From Bacilli bacterium (GTDB lineage: Bacteria > Bacillota_I > Bacilli_A > ML615J-28 > CAG-313): a DNA stretch of 64,000 bases. This document shows, in pieces, positions 40,948 to 50,438 of this stretch. The DNA is taken from positions 1 through 64,000 of the forward strand of contig JAFVWY010000001.1 of the NCBI GenBank assembly GCA_017501465.1. Direction: 5' to 3'. Positions within the stretch are counted from its first letter, which is position 1. Each line of letters starts with the position of its first letter. The position numbers were made by a program, and so were the translations under genes. The notes beneath the pieces are model-generated. The model did no database searches, was not told where the DNA came from, and saw nothing but the letters and a program-made list of their open reading frames with translations.

Positions 40948-42042
40948 TTATTTTTTAAATACAATCTTATTTTTTGTTAAAACTGAACTCTCAAAATTTC
41001 TTAAATATTTATTTTTCCTATTGTGTACATATATAGCTTCTCTTATTTGTTCATCCAATAATAATTTAAAAGATATTTGATCTTTATACATATAATTAGA
41101 TAACGCACCAGGAATTGTATTAATTTCATTTAAATATACATTGCCTTCGCTTTCAAGATAATCAAATCTTACAATTCCATTCATCTCTAATAACATATAT
41201 GCGTCTATTGTATGTTTTTTTAAAGTGTTTTGTAATGTTTCATTTTCTAAATAATTATGGTTAATATCTTTATGATGATTAATATATTTTTCGTTAAAAT
41301 CAAAAATACTATTTTCTTTATCAATTACTTCTATGCTAGATGTTTGATAGTGATCTTTTCTTTTATAACAAGCAATCGAATACTCTTTAAAATTAGTTAG
41401 TTTTCTTTCAATAATAATTTTATCATCATATATAAATGCTAATTTTATTTTATCAATTAATTCAATTTGATTATTCACACAAGAAATACCTATACTAGAA
41501 CCCAAATGTGCTGGTTTTATAATTACTGGATACTTTAAATCTTTGGTTTTTTCAAATATTTTATCTCTTTCACTATCCTTTAACACAATATGATCTAAAA
41601 CAGGAACGCCAATAGTTTTTAATATTCTTTTGGTCATATCTTTATCTTGTGAAATACTACTTGATAATAAACCTGATGATGTATATGGTATATTTAAAAA
41701 ATCAAGTATCGAAGATATAGTTCCGTCTTCAACTCCTTGGCCGTGTGTACAATTAAAAATAAGGTCTATTTTCTTCTTATTTTGGAATTTTTTAAAGACA
41801 TTTAAGAAACCTATACCCCCAACGTTTTTAAAAATCAAATATTTTGATTTAATTTTTTTTATTTTTTTAAAATATTCAATATCTATAAATTTTTTACTAT
41901 AATATACATCATTAGTTTTACTAATATATATAGGATATATATTGTATTTGTTGTGATCTAAATTATGAATCACTTGTAATCCAGTAATTATAGATATATC
42001 ATGTTCTACACTTCTACCACCAAAAATAACCCCTATATTCAT
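40948..42042 (-). CDS. ddl: D-alanine--D-alanine ligase
   Basis: 364 residues, ATP-grasp enzyme making the D-Ala-D-Ala dipeptide for peptidoglycan. Marks: VIFGGRSVEHDISIITG at the N-terminus, VIIKPAHLGSSIGISCV in the ATP-binding part, and NEINTIPGALSNYMY near the C-terminus. The ribosome site GGGGGT precedes the ATG. It is the last gene after the alpha/beta hydrolase and murF, four bases from the murF stop. The operon is exceptionally AT-rich. Whether the second substrate is D-Ala or another D-amino or hydroxy acid cannot be told from the sequence. Confidence 0.95.
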   Translation of the reverse strand: MNIGVIFGGRSVEHDISIITGLQVIHNLDHNKYNIYPIYISKTNDVYYSKKFIDIEYFKKIKKIKSKYLIFKNVGGIGFLNVFKKFQNKKKIDLIFNCTHGQGVEDGTISSILDFLNIPYTSSGLLSSSISQDKDMTKRILKTIGVPVLDHIVLKDSERDKIFEKTKDLKYPVIIKPAHLGSSIGISCVNNQIELIDKIKLAFIYDDKIIIERKLTNFKEYSIACYKRKDHYQTSSIEVIDKENSIFDFNEKYINHHKDINHNYLENETLQNTLKKHTIDAYMLLEMNGIVRFDYLESEGNVYLNEINTIPGALSNYMYKDQISFKLLLDEQIREAIYVHNRKNKYLRNFESSVLTKNKIVFKK

Positions 42043-42045
42043 TTT

Positions 42046-43539
42046 TTACCCCCTACTAAAATAATAATCAGTTAAATCATTTTCAATTAAAATAGTATAA
42101 TATTCTAAAATTTTTCTGTTTCGAATTAAATTAAATGCCTCTTTTAAAGAATCAACAACCACATATTTAGAATAATTAACCTCCTCCAAATATTTTATCA
42201 GTGGTTTAACACATTTATTATTAATTAAATATGTAAAATCTACACACTTTATAATTTTATCTTTAATAACTTTATAGTATTCCTCTAATAATTCATCTTG
42301 TTCTACAATACCAGGAGTTATTAAAATATTATATGAATTTGAAAGACTTAATGATTCTAATGCATTTAAAAAACCTAAATAGTTTGAATTAAAAGAATCA
42401 TCAATAATTTGACAATTATCAAAAGTCAATAACTTTAAACGATGTTCCATAGGCTTAAGCATTTTTATGTATTCAATTACTTTATTTTTATCAATTCCTA
42501 AATATAAACAAACAGCATAAACAAAAGTAAGATTTAACGCATTATGTCTACCGATTAAGTTAACATTTAATAAATCATCATTAACTTTAAAACTAAGATT
42601 ATTAAAAGATTCTAAAACATCTTTTATTTGGTATGTTGAATTATTTTTGAATCCAATTCTGATTATTTCTAAATCATTAGGATATAAATACTCATCTAAT
42701 TCTTTGATATCAGAATTGATAAATAAAGTTTTAATATTATTCGACTTTAAAATTTCCAATTTAGTTTTAATGATATTATCAACATTTTTAAAACTTTCTA
42801 AATGTTGAGTGCCAATTGATGTAATAATACCAATATCAATATTAACTAATTTATTAATTTTTTCTATATCTTTTGGTTTGGTCGCTCCCATTTCTAATAT
42901 ATATACTTCGATCAAATCATTTAAATTATTATTAATATCTTTTGAAATTCCTAATAAAGTATTATATGAATTAGGACTATAATGTAATAAAAAATCATTT
43001 GAAAGTATTTGTTGTAAGTAGTATTTTGTTGTTGTTTTACCAAAACTACCAGTAATTCCAATTTTAATACAGTCAATATTTGCAATTTTTTTATGTGCTT
43101 TGGAAGTATAATATTTATTTATTAAACTTTCTATAGGGTAATTAATTAAGTTAGATAAAATAATAATGAAGGGTAAAATATATAATAATAAATATATTAA
43201 ATTTTGATTAAAAACAATAAGCACTGAATAAATTAAAATAATCACACAAATTAATCTTATTAATCTTTTAGTAAATTTAAGTTTTAATATTTTTTTCTCT
43301 TGATTAATTATGTTAACAAAAATTAAAGTAACCAAAAAAATACCAATAATATTATTATTTGTAAATATATATAAAGTTCCAATGATTAAAACCATTAATC
43401 TAGAAAAAGCATTTAAACTATATATATAATATTTTTTAAATGTCATAAAGTATTTATGATTCTTATATGAGCTTTGTTGAAAAATCTTTAATTGATTCAC
43501 TAATTCGACTATAAAAGATAAAAGTAAAAATATATACAA
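42046..43539 (-). CDS. murF: MurF-like Mur ligase with N-terminal membrane domain
   Basis: 497 residues. Residues 1-150 contain about four or five hydrophobic helices, absent from classical MurF. Then follows a Mur ligase core: P-loop GITGSFGKTTTKYYL near 163-178, EMGATKPKDIEKINKL, GTQHLESF, GRHNALN and MEHRLKLL. The EMGA motif and the position before ddl indicate the ligase that adds D-Ala-D-Ala to the UDP-MurNAc-tripeptide, here held at the membrane. The start is two bases after the hydrolase stop. A general 'Mur ligase family' label would be the conservative alternative. Confidence 0.88.
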   Translation of the reverse strand: MYIFLLLSFIVELVNQLKIFQQSSYKNHKYFMTFKKYYIYSLNAFSRLMVLIIGTLYIFTNNNIIGIFLVTLIFVNIINQEKKILKLKFTKRLIRLICVIILIYSVLIVFNQNLIYLLLYILPFIIILSNLINYPIESLINKYYTSKAHKKIANIDCIKIGITGSFGKTTTKYYLQQILSNDFLLHYSPNSYNTLLGISKDINNNLNDLIEVYILEMGATKPKDIEKINKLVNIDIGIITSIGTQHLESFKNVDNIIKTKLEILKSNNIKTLFINSDIKELDEYLYPNDLEIIRIGFKNNSTYQIKDVLESFNNLSFKVNDDLLNVNLIGRHNALNLTFVYAVCLYLGIDKNKVIEYIKMLKPMEHRLKLLTFDNCQIIDDSFNSNYLGFLNALESLSLSNSYNILITPGIVEQDELLEEYYKVIKDKIIKCVDFTYLINNKCVKPLIKYLEEVNYSKYVVVDSLKEAFNLIRNRKILEYYTILIENDLTDYYFSRG

Positions 43540-43541
43540 TA

Positions 43542-44312
43542 CTAATTTAATAATAATTCCTCCATTATATATTCGTAAAAACTTATTAAAACTAATTGAT
43601 ACTGATAAAAATTATCTATAAAAGGAAAATGGCCTGCGTTTTTTATAACTACTAAAGAACTTGATTTGATTAACTTATTCATCAGCTTGCCATCTTTTAG
43701 TTTAGTTTCTTGGTCATTTTCACCCCACAATAATAAAGTAGGAGTTTTAATGCGTAAACAATATTCTTTTAAGTCTTCATTAACTATATTTATAAAAGTT
43801 TTTTTCATGGTATGATCTAAACTATTATAATCTCTACTTCCACTATTTTGTATTAATTCAATATATTTACTTTTATTAATGGCTTTTAAAATGTTCTTTT
43901 TTAATTTAAATAAATGTATTAAACAACTTCTTTTTAAACTAAATCTTCTAATACCAGCAGATGAGGTTAAAATTAAAAATAATGAATTTCCATATATAGC
44001 CTCATATTTAATACTAACTCTACCTCCAAAAGAATGGCCAAAAAGAATTACTTTATCAATATTTAAATAATCGATAAAATCTTTTAATAATTTTACATAA
44101 TAGTCTAAATTAACACAAGATGGTGGATTTGGAGATATTTTAAATCCAGGGAAGTTAATAATATATATATTAGAGAATTTACCAATAGTCTCAAATAAAG
44201 GTCTATAGGTTGTTGTATTATTCATCCATCCCGGTAATATAATTGTATTAATTTTTTGGGAATTATTTATAAATTCATAATAAAAAGAAGTATAATCATT
44301 TTCAAATTTCAT
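43542..44312 (-). CDS. Alpha/beta hydrolase of the cell-wall operon
   Basis: About 256 residues. Alpha/beta hydrolase fold with nucleophile elbow GHSFGG (Ser), an oxyanion-type region ILPGWMNNTTTYRPL, a late acid in LLWGENDQE and the catalytic His in NAGHFPFID. The substrate is unknown. It stands first in an operon with murF and ddl, so a role in envelope precursor metabolism is plausible. The ATG at 44312 is preferred over a TTG at 44321. Neither has a clear Shine-Dalgarno, and a TATAAT lies only 13 bases upstream of the ATG, so the leader may be very short. Confidence 0.85.
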   Translation of the reverse strand: MKFENDYTSFYYEFINNSQKINTIILPGWMNNTTTYRPLFETIGKFSNIYIINFPGFKISPNPPSCVNLDYYVKLLKDFIDYLNIDKVILFGHSFGGRVSIKYEAIYGNSLFLILTSSAGIRRFSLKRSCLIHLFKLKKNILKAINKSKYIELIQNSGSRDYNSLDHTMKKTFINIVNEDLKEYCLRIKTPTLLLWGENDQETKLKDGKLMNKLIKSSSLVVIKNAGHFPFIDNFYQYQLVLISFYEYIMEELLLN

Positions 44313-44383
44313 AAAAATCAATTAATTATACTATTTACTTTTTAAAAATATTCTTTTTATTTTTAGTTAAATTTCATTTTAAT

Positions 44384-44398
44384 TTCTACATTGTAGAA
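44384..44398. promoter_or_regulatory. Palindromic operator candidate between the hydrolase and XRE genes
   Basis: Perfect 15-base palindrome TTCTACA-T-TGTAGAA in the divergent intergenic region. This is the size and place expected for autoregulation by the XRE protein encoded at 44463. Binding is inferred. Confidence 0.6.
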
Positions 44399-44462
44399 TA
44401 AAATTAAACTAAAACGAAAATTACCCAATTTAAATAATTATAATATTTAAGGGAGGGTCAGT

Positions 44463-44738
44463 ATGAATTTTGGAGAAAGATTAAAAAGATTTCGAGAAGA
44501 AAAAGATATTACTCAACAACAAATGGCTGAATTAATTCCAATGAATCAATCTAATTACTCTAAAATAGAAAGAAACGCACAACATCCAAGTATTGATCAA
44601 TTAATCAGAATTGTCGAAATTCTTGAGATTACACTTGATGAATTACTTGCTATTGATTCTTCTATTTATATTAAGAAAAGAGTAAAAGACATTGAAAACA
44701 ATGTTGAGGAAATATACAATCAATTATTTAAAAAATAA
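44463..44738 (+). CDS. XRE-family helix-turn-helix regulator
   Basis: 91 residues. The N-terminal 65 residues form a Cro/C1-type HTH (FGERLKRFREEKDITQQQMA, NQSNYSKIERNAQHPSIDQL). The C-terminal helix (KKRVKDIENNVEEIYNQL) may mediate dimerisation. Strong ribosome site GGGAGGG. Divergent from the hydrolase-murF-ddl operon, with a perfect palindrome between them, so it probably controls itself and perhaps those genes. Confidence 0.93.
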   Translation: MNFGERLKRFREEKDITQQQMAELIPMNQSNYSKIERNAQHPSIDQLIRIVEILEITLDELLAIDSSIYIKKRVKDIENNVEEIYNQLFKK

Positions 44739-44781
44739 AAAGGACTTAATAAAGAAGTTTTCTTCATTGTTAAGTCCTTTT
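44738..44781. terminator. Bidirectional terminator between the XRE gene and sufB
   Basis: Outer stem AAAAGGACTTAA / TTAAGTCCTTTT enclosing a small inner hairpin GAAG-TTTT-CTTC, between convergent genes. Confidence 0.85.
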
Positions 44782-44784
44782 ATA

Positions 44785-46191
44785 TTATCCAATTGAATTA
44801 GACATTTCTAATTTAATTAATTGATTAAGTTCTACTGCATACTCCATAGGAAGTTCTTTTGCAAAAGGCTCAATAAATCCCATGATAATCATTTCAGTAG
44901 CTTGTTGTTCAGTTAAACCTCTACTCATCAAATAGAATAGTTGTTCTTCGCTTACCTTAGATACTGTGGCTTCATGTTCAATATATGAGGAATCATTTTG
45001 TGTAATATTTGTAGGTATAGTATCACTTGAAGATATATTATCCAAAATTAAAGTATCACATTCAACATGACTTTTTGCATTTGTCGCTTTTTTATTGTGT
45101 CTTACAGTTCCTCTATAATTTACTTTACCCCCGCCACGGCAAATTGATTTAGAGATAATTTGACTTGTTGTATTAGGAGCCAAATGAATCATTTTAGCAC
45201 CTGTATCTTGATATTGACCGCTACCTGCAAAAGCAATAGAAATCGTAGTGCCTTTTGCGTATGGTCCTGCTAATATACATGCTGGATATTTCATATTTAT
45301 CATTGAGCCAATATTACCATCTATCCATTCCATGTGTCCACTTTCTTCTACATAAGCTCTTTTAGTTACTAAATTAACAATATTATTTGACCAATTTTGA
45401 ACAGTAGAATATCTACAATATCCACCTTTTTTAACATATATTTCAACAACAGCAGCATGTAAAGAATCTTTTGAGTATTTAGGTGCAGTACATCCTTCAA
45501 CATAATTTAGGCTAGCACCTTCATCAACTATAATTAAAGTTCTTTCAAATTGACCCATTTGTTCAGAATTAATTCTAAAATATGATTGTAGTGGCTTTTC
45601 AATTTTAACCCCCTTAGGGATATATATAAAAGATCCACCACTCCATACAGCTGTATTTAATGCAGCAAACATATTATCTTGATATGGAACTACTTTATTA
45701 AAATACTCTCTCATAATATCAGGATATTTTTTTAAAGCTGTATCTGTATCACAAAATAAAACACCTAAACTCTCTAATTCTTTAATAGTGTTGTGATATA
45801 CCACTTCAGATTCGAATTGAGTTGAAACCCCAGCTAAATATTTTTGTTCAGCTTCTTGAATACCTAGTTTATTAAAAGTTTCTTTAATCTCTTGTGGAAC
45901 TTCTTCCCAATCATTAGAAACATTTTTAGTAGATTTAATATAATAAATATATTCATCAAAATTTAATACATCTAAACTAGGTCCAAATGTGGGCCATTTC
46001 TTTTTATCAAATTCATGATATGCTTTAATTCTTAAATCTTTCATCCAGTCAGGTTCATTCTTACATTCAGAAATTTTTCTTACTACTTCTTCTGAAATAC
46101 CGCGACCCGTATCAAAATAAGACTCAGTTTCTGTTCTAAATCCATATTTATAATCAGTACCAATTTGTTCTAATTCTTTATTCTTCGACAT
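44785..46191 (-). CDS. sufB: Fe-S cluster assembly scaffold SufB
   Basis: 468 residues, normal length. Builds Fe-S clusters with SufC and SufD. Conserved stretches: [54 protein letters not shown]-like region replaced by [18 protein letters not shown], and [20 protein letters not shown]. The start is placed at the ATG at 46191 with AGGTGA upstream; the GTG at 46200 is part of that ribosome site. Overlaps the end of sufU and is the last gene of the operon. Confidence 0.96.
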   Translation of the reverse strand: MSKNKELEQIGTDYKYGFRTETESYFDTGRGISEEVVRKISECKNEPDWMKDLRIKAYHEFDKKKWPTFGPSLDVLNFDEYIYYIKSTKNVSNDWEEVPQEIKETFNKLGIQEAEQKYLAGVSTQFESEVVYHNTIKELESLGVLFCDTDTALKKYPDIMREYFNKVVPYQDNMFAALNTAVWSGGSFIYIPKGVKIEKPLQSYFRINSEQMGQFERTLIIVDEGASLNYVEGCTAPKYSKDSLHAAVVEIYVKKGGYCRYSTVQNWSNNIVNLVTKRAYVEESGHMEWIDGNIGSMINMKYPACILAGPYAKGTTISIAFAGSGQYQDTGAKMIHLAPNTTSQIISKSICRGGGKVNYRGTVRHNKKATNAKSHVECDTLILDNISSSDTIPTNITQNDSSYIEHEATVSKVSEEQLFYLMSRGLTEQQATEMIIMGFIEPFAKELPMEYAVELNQLIKLEMSNSIG

Positions 46192-46630
46192 CTTGTTCAC
46201 CTGTGTGTCCTTCTAATATAGCACCAATGGCTTTCCATGAAATAGTAGCACACTTTACCCTAGCCGGAAAATTAGCAACGCCTTGATAGGCAATAGCTTC
46301 ATCCAAAGCTTCTTCATCTTTTACTGGTTCGCCTTTAATTAAATTATAATAATCTTCAATAATACTTTTAGCTTGTTCAATAGTTTTGTCTTTTAATACT
46401 TCACTCATTACTGAAGCACTTGAACAACAAATAGAACAGCCAGTACCTTCATGTCTAATTTTAACTACTTTACCATTTTCTACTTTAGCTTGAACTGTAA
46501 TATCATCACCACAAGATGGATTTTTTAATCTTAAACTAATATAACCAGTTTCGCTAGTTAATCCCTTGTTTCTTGGTGAACGATAATGTTCCATAATAAC
46601 TTGACGATATAAATCATTTATTGAGTTCAT
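46178..46630 (-). CDS. sufU: Sulfur acceptor / scaffold SufU
   Basis: About 150 residues. The cysteines of SufU are present: [18 protein letters not shown] and VKCATISW. Bacilli SufU binds zinc and accepts sulfur from SufS. The start is the ATG at 46630 (AAGGAG eight bases upstream), overlapping the sufS stop as ATGA; a GTG at 46639 lies within the ribosome site. Confidence 0.95.
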   Translation of the reverse strand: MNSINDLYRQVIMEHYRSPRNKGLTSETGYISLRLKNPSCGDDITVQAKVENGKVVKIRHEGTGCSICCSSASVMSEVLKDKTIEQAKSIIEDYYNLIKGEPVKDEEALDEAIAYQGVANFPARVKCATISWKAIGAILEGHTGEQDVEE

Positions 46631-47832
46631 ATTATCCACTCCTTAAAATAATCACATGCAGCATTAATTGCTTCTACTAATTTTTTGGCATCATCTAAAG
46701 TATTATATATATAAAAACTAGCACGAACAGTTCCCATACACCCCAAATAATGAGTGATTAATTGAGCACAATGGTGACCAGCTCTAACACAAATGTTATG
46801 TGTGGATAAATAAGTAGCAGTATCATGTGGGTGGATACCTTTGATATTAAATGTAATAATTCCACTTTCAGGATACTTTGTATATAATTCTAACATCTCA
46901 TTATTTCTAATATGTTCTGCAACATATGTAGCAAGTTCTAAGGAATGCTTATGAACATTATCCATACCAATATTTTCTAAATATTGAATCGCAGGTTTTA
47001 AACCAATTAACCCTGCAATACTTGGAGTTCCAGCCTCAAATTTTTCAGGAGCATCCTTATACGTAGCTTCATACATTTCTACACCATCATTCATATCGCC
47101 GCCAAATTCAACTGGATCTAGTGAATTTAATAAATTATATTTACCATATAAAATACCACTACCTGTTGGACCTAACATTTTATGAGATGAAAATGCTAAA
47201 AAATCTACATCTAAATCTTTAACATCTACTTTCATATGAGGCACAGCTTGTGCACCATCACATATAACAATTGAATTAAATTCATGTGCAAGTTTAGTTA
47301 ATTCTTTTACAGGATTAACAACACCAAGTACATTAGATACATACGTAATATTTACAACTTTAGTTTTATTATTTAAAACTTTTTTAAAGTTTTCAACAGT
47401 TATTTTATTATTTTCATCTAGTTCTACAAAAATCAATTTTGCACCTGTAGCTTTAGCAACTCTTTGCCAAGGCATAACTGCACTATGATGATCTAAAACA
47501 GATACAACTATTTCATCATCTTTATTAATTTTTGGTAATAACATATTCGCAAGCATATTTAAACCATTAGTAGTACCTTTGGTATATACTACCTCTTTTG
47601 GTTTACAATTAATAAATTTTGCTACAACATTTCTTACATCTTCATATTCATCTGTAGCTCTACTACTCATATCGTATACACCTCTGTGTACATTAACTCC
47701 ATATGTAGTATAATATTCATTAATTTTATCAATGACTTGTTTTGGTTTAATTGAAGTTGCAGCTGAATCTAAATATATCATTTCTTTATTATTTTCTAAC
47801 AAAGGAAAATCAGCACGTTTAACTTCATTCAT
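46627..47832 (-). CDS. sufS: Cysteine desulfurase SufS
   Basis: 401 residues. PLP enzyme supplying sulfur from cysteine. The PLP lysine is in FSSHKMLGPTGSGILYG, the catalytic Cys region is NICVRAGHHCAQ, and the N-terminal IYLDSAATSIKPKQV is typical. The order sufC-sufD-sufS-sufU-sufB equals that of Bacillus. Confidence 0.97.
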   Translation of the reverse strand: MNEVKRADFPLLENNKEMIYLDSAATSIKPKQVIDKINEYYTTYGVNVHRGVYDMSSRATDEYEDVRNVVAKFINCKPKEVVYTKGTTNGLNMLANMLLPKINKDDEIVVSVLDHHSAVMPWQRVAKATGAKLIFVELDENNKITVENFKKVLNNKTKVVNITYVSNVLGVVNPVKELTKLAHEFNSIVICDGAQAVPHMKVDVKDLDVDFLAFSSHKMLGPTGSGILYGKYNLLNSLDPVEFGGDMNDGVEMYEATYKDAPEKFEAGTPSIAGLIGLKPAIQYLENIGMDNVHKHSLELATYVAEHIRNNEMLELYTKYPESGIITFNIKGIHPHDTATYLSTHNICVRAGHHCAQLITHYLGCMGTVRASFYIYNTLDDAKKLVEAINAACDYFKEWII

Positions 47833-47840
47833 AAAATCAC

Positions 47841-48581
47841 CTACTTTAATAATTTAGCAAACTCCGCATATATAATTTGTTGAAGTTCTTCACTTTTTAT
47901 ATTTCCTAAAATTGGTTCAATAAAACCTAAGATAACCATTTCTTGAGCTTTAGTTTCTGTTAAACCTCTACTCATTAAATAAAATAATTCTTCTTTATCA
48001 ATTGATCCAATACTAGCACTATGTGATGCTACTACATCATATTCATCAATTAATAAATTTGGTTGTGCTTTAACAGAGGCATTTTTAGATAAATTTAATC
48101 CTCTAGTCATTTGTCTAGCATCACTTTGTCTCATACCGTTCTTAATAAATGCATTATTATTAAGAGTAAGATAAGATTGATCTTTTGCTATAGCATAAGT
48201 TTCTAATAAACTTTTTGTTTGTTTAGCATAATGATTGATTAAGATATTAGAAGTCATCACTGAAGAGTCAATACCTAAATATAAATTAATAATGTGAACA
48301 TCTGCATATATATTATTTAAATCAATATTAAGATTAAATTCATAATTATCTTTATTAAACGAAATATTATAAATAATTAATTTTGCATCTTCTTCTAATT
48401 TACAATTTATTTTAGCATTAGAGTTGTAAAACAATACCTCTAAAGATGAATGTTTATCCATAGAAATTGATAATTCACTAACAGAAGAATTCAAATCTTG
48501 ATAAATAATTTTGTTTTCATTCTCATTAATGACTAGATGTTCATTACTTTGGAAAGTATAAGTTTGAACAATTTGTGACAT
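47841..48581 (-). CDS. sufD: SufD-like Fe-S assembly protein, short form
   Basis: 246 residues, against roughly 400-430 for usual SufD. The C-terminal beta-helix part is recognisable: NGMRQSDARQMTRGLNLS, DVVASHSASIGSIDKEELFY and [19 protein letters not shown]. The N-terminal helical region is missing. The ATG at 48581 follows the sufC stop by one base, so the short form is not caused by a frameshift nearby. Presumably it forms a SufB-C-D complex as usual. Confidence 0.9.
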   Translation of the reverse strand: MSQIVQTYTFQSNEHLVINENENKIIYQDLNSSVSELSISMDKHSSLEVLFYNSNAKINCKLEEDAKLIIYNISFNKDNYEFNLNIDLNNIYADVHIINLYLGIDSSVMTSNILINHYAKQTKSLLETYAIAKDQSYLTLNNNAFIKNGMRQSDARQMTRGLNLSKNASVKAQPNLLIDEYDVVASHSASIGSIDKEELFYLMSRGLTETKAQEMVILGFIEPILGNIKSEELQQIIYAEFAKLLK

Positions 48582-48582
48582 A

Positions 48583-49407
48583 TTACTTTACCTTATTGTT
48601 GGGATTAACAGCACATGTTCCTAGAGAAGTAACTGTTCTAATAGGTTCTTCATCTACCATTCCAAGTTCTAATTTTAACCAATCATAACCATCTCTATCT
48701 ATTTTTTCAACAAGTTCGTTCTTACCAGATTTAACAATTTTGCCACCCATTAAAACGTGCACAAAGTCTGGTTTAATGTAATCTAGTAATCTTTCATAGT
48801 GTGTGATAACCAATGCACCAAAAGAGTCTGACTTCATATCATTAACATTTTCACCAACTATTCTTAATGCATCAACATCTAATCCTGAATCAATTTCATC
48901 TAAAACAGCGAATTTAGGTTTCAACATTTTCATTTGTAAAATTTCATTACGTTTCTTTTCTCCACCACTAAAACCCACATTAACATATCTGTGAGGTAAA
49001 TTTGAATTCATCTTTAATTCTTTAGTAGCAGTTTCTAAAGATTTGATAAATTTGAATAAAGAAATGTGTTCATTTTCTTCTAATCTAGTTTCCATTGCTG
49101 TCTTAATAAAATCAGAATTAGTAACACCAGTAATTTCAGCAGGATATTGCATTGCTAAAAATAAACCTTTTCTGCTTCTTTCATCAACACTCATTTGTAA
49201 AACGTCTTCGCCATCAAGTAATATTTGTCCTTGAATTACTTGATATTTATAATGTCCCATAATAGTTGATGCTAAAGTTGATTTACCTGTTCCATTAGGT
49301 CCCATAATAACATGCATTTCGCCAGTGTTCATTTCTAAGTTAACACCTTTTAAAATGACTTTGTCTTCAACTTTAACCCATAAATCGATAATTTGTAACT
49401 TTGACAT
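48583..49407 (-). CDS. sufC: SufC ATPase of the Fe-S assembly complex
   Basis: About 274 residues. ABC-type ATPase: Walker A GPNGTGKST, signature FSGGEKKRNEIL, Walker B FAVLDEIDSGLD, His switch ITHYERLL. The start is the ATG at 49407 (GAGG eight bases upstream) rather than an ATG two codons earlier, which is too close to the ribosome site. First gene of the SUF operon. A C-terminal extension of about 20 residues ends in VTSLGTCAVNPNNKVK. Confidence 0.96.
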   Translation of the reverse strand: MSKLQIIDLWVKVEDKVILKGVNLEMNTGEMHVIMGPNGTGKSTLASTIMGHYKYQVIQGQILLDGEDVLQMSVDERSRKGLFLAMQYPAEITGVTNSDFIKTAMETRLEENEHISLFKFIKSLETATKELKMNSNLPHRYVNVGFSGGEKKRNEILQMKMLKPKFAVLDEIDSGLDVDALRIVGENVNDMKSDSFGALVITHYERLLDYIKPDFVHVLMGGKIVKSGKNELVEKIDRDGYDWLKLELGMVDEEPIRTVTSLGTCAVNPNNKVK

Positions 49408-49440
49408 ATTCATTACCTCACTTATTTTTTTAAATTAAAA

Positions 49441-49477
49441 TGCTATAATAAGATTTTTTACCTTTCTTATTATAGCA
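49441..49477. promoter_or_regulatory. 13-base perfect inverted repeat over the SUF promoter -10
   Basis: TGCTATAATAAGA (49441-49453) and TCTTATTATAGCA (49465-49477) with 11 bases between. The right arm contains the -10 of the predicted suf promoter. It could be an operator, or a terminator for the gene ending at 49504; a U-rich tail is weak. Confidence 0.6.
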
Positions 49478-49497
49478 CTTTTTAGTAATTTCAGCAA
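49469..49497 (-). promoter_or_regulatory. Promoter of the SUF operon
   Basis: Minus strand: TTGCTG (49497-49492), 17-base spacer, TATAAT (49474-49469), with TGC before the -10 (extended -10). Confidence 0.65.
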
Positions 49498-49503
49498 GGA
49501 AAA

Positions 49504-50292
49504 TTATTTATCAAATAAATTCTCTTGTAATTTTATATAAATACACTTGATTTCATTGTCATATAAACTAACAATTATATTATCTCCAATTTGAATATTT
49601 TCATCTAGAGATGTTTTTTTCATATCACCAATGGCAAGATTTCCACTTTTTTTATCATAATATGTATCAGCTTGATTCATAATTTTCAAAGTCAATTTTT
49701 TAACTTTGTTAAAACCATCCATATTTAATTTAATATTACCCTTACTCGCATCAGGCATAACTACTCTTTTCTTCATCCAAATAGAATAAGGGCTCATGCC
49801 GTGGAAACCAATAATTTCTAATGTAGTATAATCAACAACTAATCCTGCACATGTTGTACCTAAGTTCACAAAAATTTGATATTCTATTTTTGGGATAAAT
49901 TCTCTTTTTTCTAAATCATAAGAAACCTTTTGAATATCACCATATTCATTGATAATGTCAAACTTAACAGGATTTTTAGGTTCTATATATGTTCCTTTTT
50001 TTAACTCATATACAGCATCAAATAAAAGTTTTGTTTCTTTTTCGAAATCTTTAGTTAATTCTCTATTCTTTTTTTTAAAGAAAAATGAAGTATACCAACT
50101 ACCGCCAATAAATATTAACATCAATAATATTACTAGAACTAAATAAATAGGATTAATATCATTATAAATAGTTACTCTTATCATTAAAACTATAAACGCT
50201 ATACCTAATATTGTATTAATAATTGGTGTTAGTAAATTAGGTTTATGTTTTTTAATATCTTTTTCTAAATACTCTTTATCAGGTCTTTCCAT
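49504..50292 (-). CDS. Unknown membrane protein with two helices
   Basis: 262 residues. Two hydrophobic helices (about 22-42 and 47-70) near the N-terminus, then a cytoplasmic charged segment and a beta-rich C-terminal domain. No family recognised. Strong ribosome site AGGAGG. Single gene between the SUF operon and a divergent permease gene. Confidence 0.82.
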   Translation of the reverse strand: MERPDKEYLEKDIKKHKPNLLTPIINTILGIAFIVLMIRVTIYNDINPIYLVLVILLMLIFIGGSWYTSFFFKKKNRELTKDFEKETKLLFDAVYELKKGTYIEPKNPVKFDIINEYGDIQKVSYDLEKREFIPKIEYQIFVNLGTTCAGLVVDYTTLEIIGFHGMSPYSIWMKKRVVMPDASKGNIKLNMDGFNKVKKLTLKIMNQADTYYDKKSGNLAIGDMKKTSLDENIQIGDNIIVSLYDNEIKCIYIKLQENLFDK

Positions 50293-50438
50293 ATAACCTC
50301 CTAGTTATTTTATTTAATTTTATCACATATATATATTTTTTGCAAGAATCAAATCTAAATTTTAACTGAACAATTTTTTTCTTAACATATTATTTTACAT
50401 TTTAAACAAAAGAGGTGTATATTAAATTGGGTGATAAT

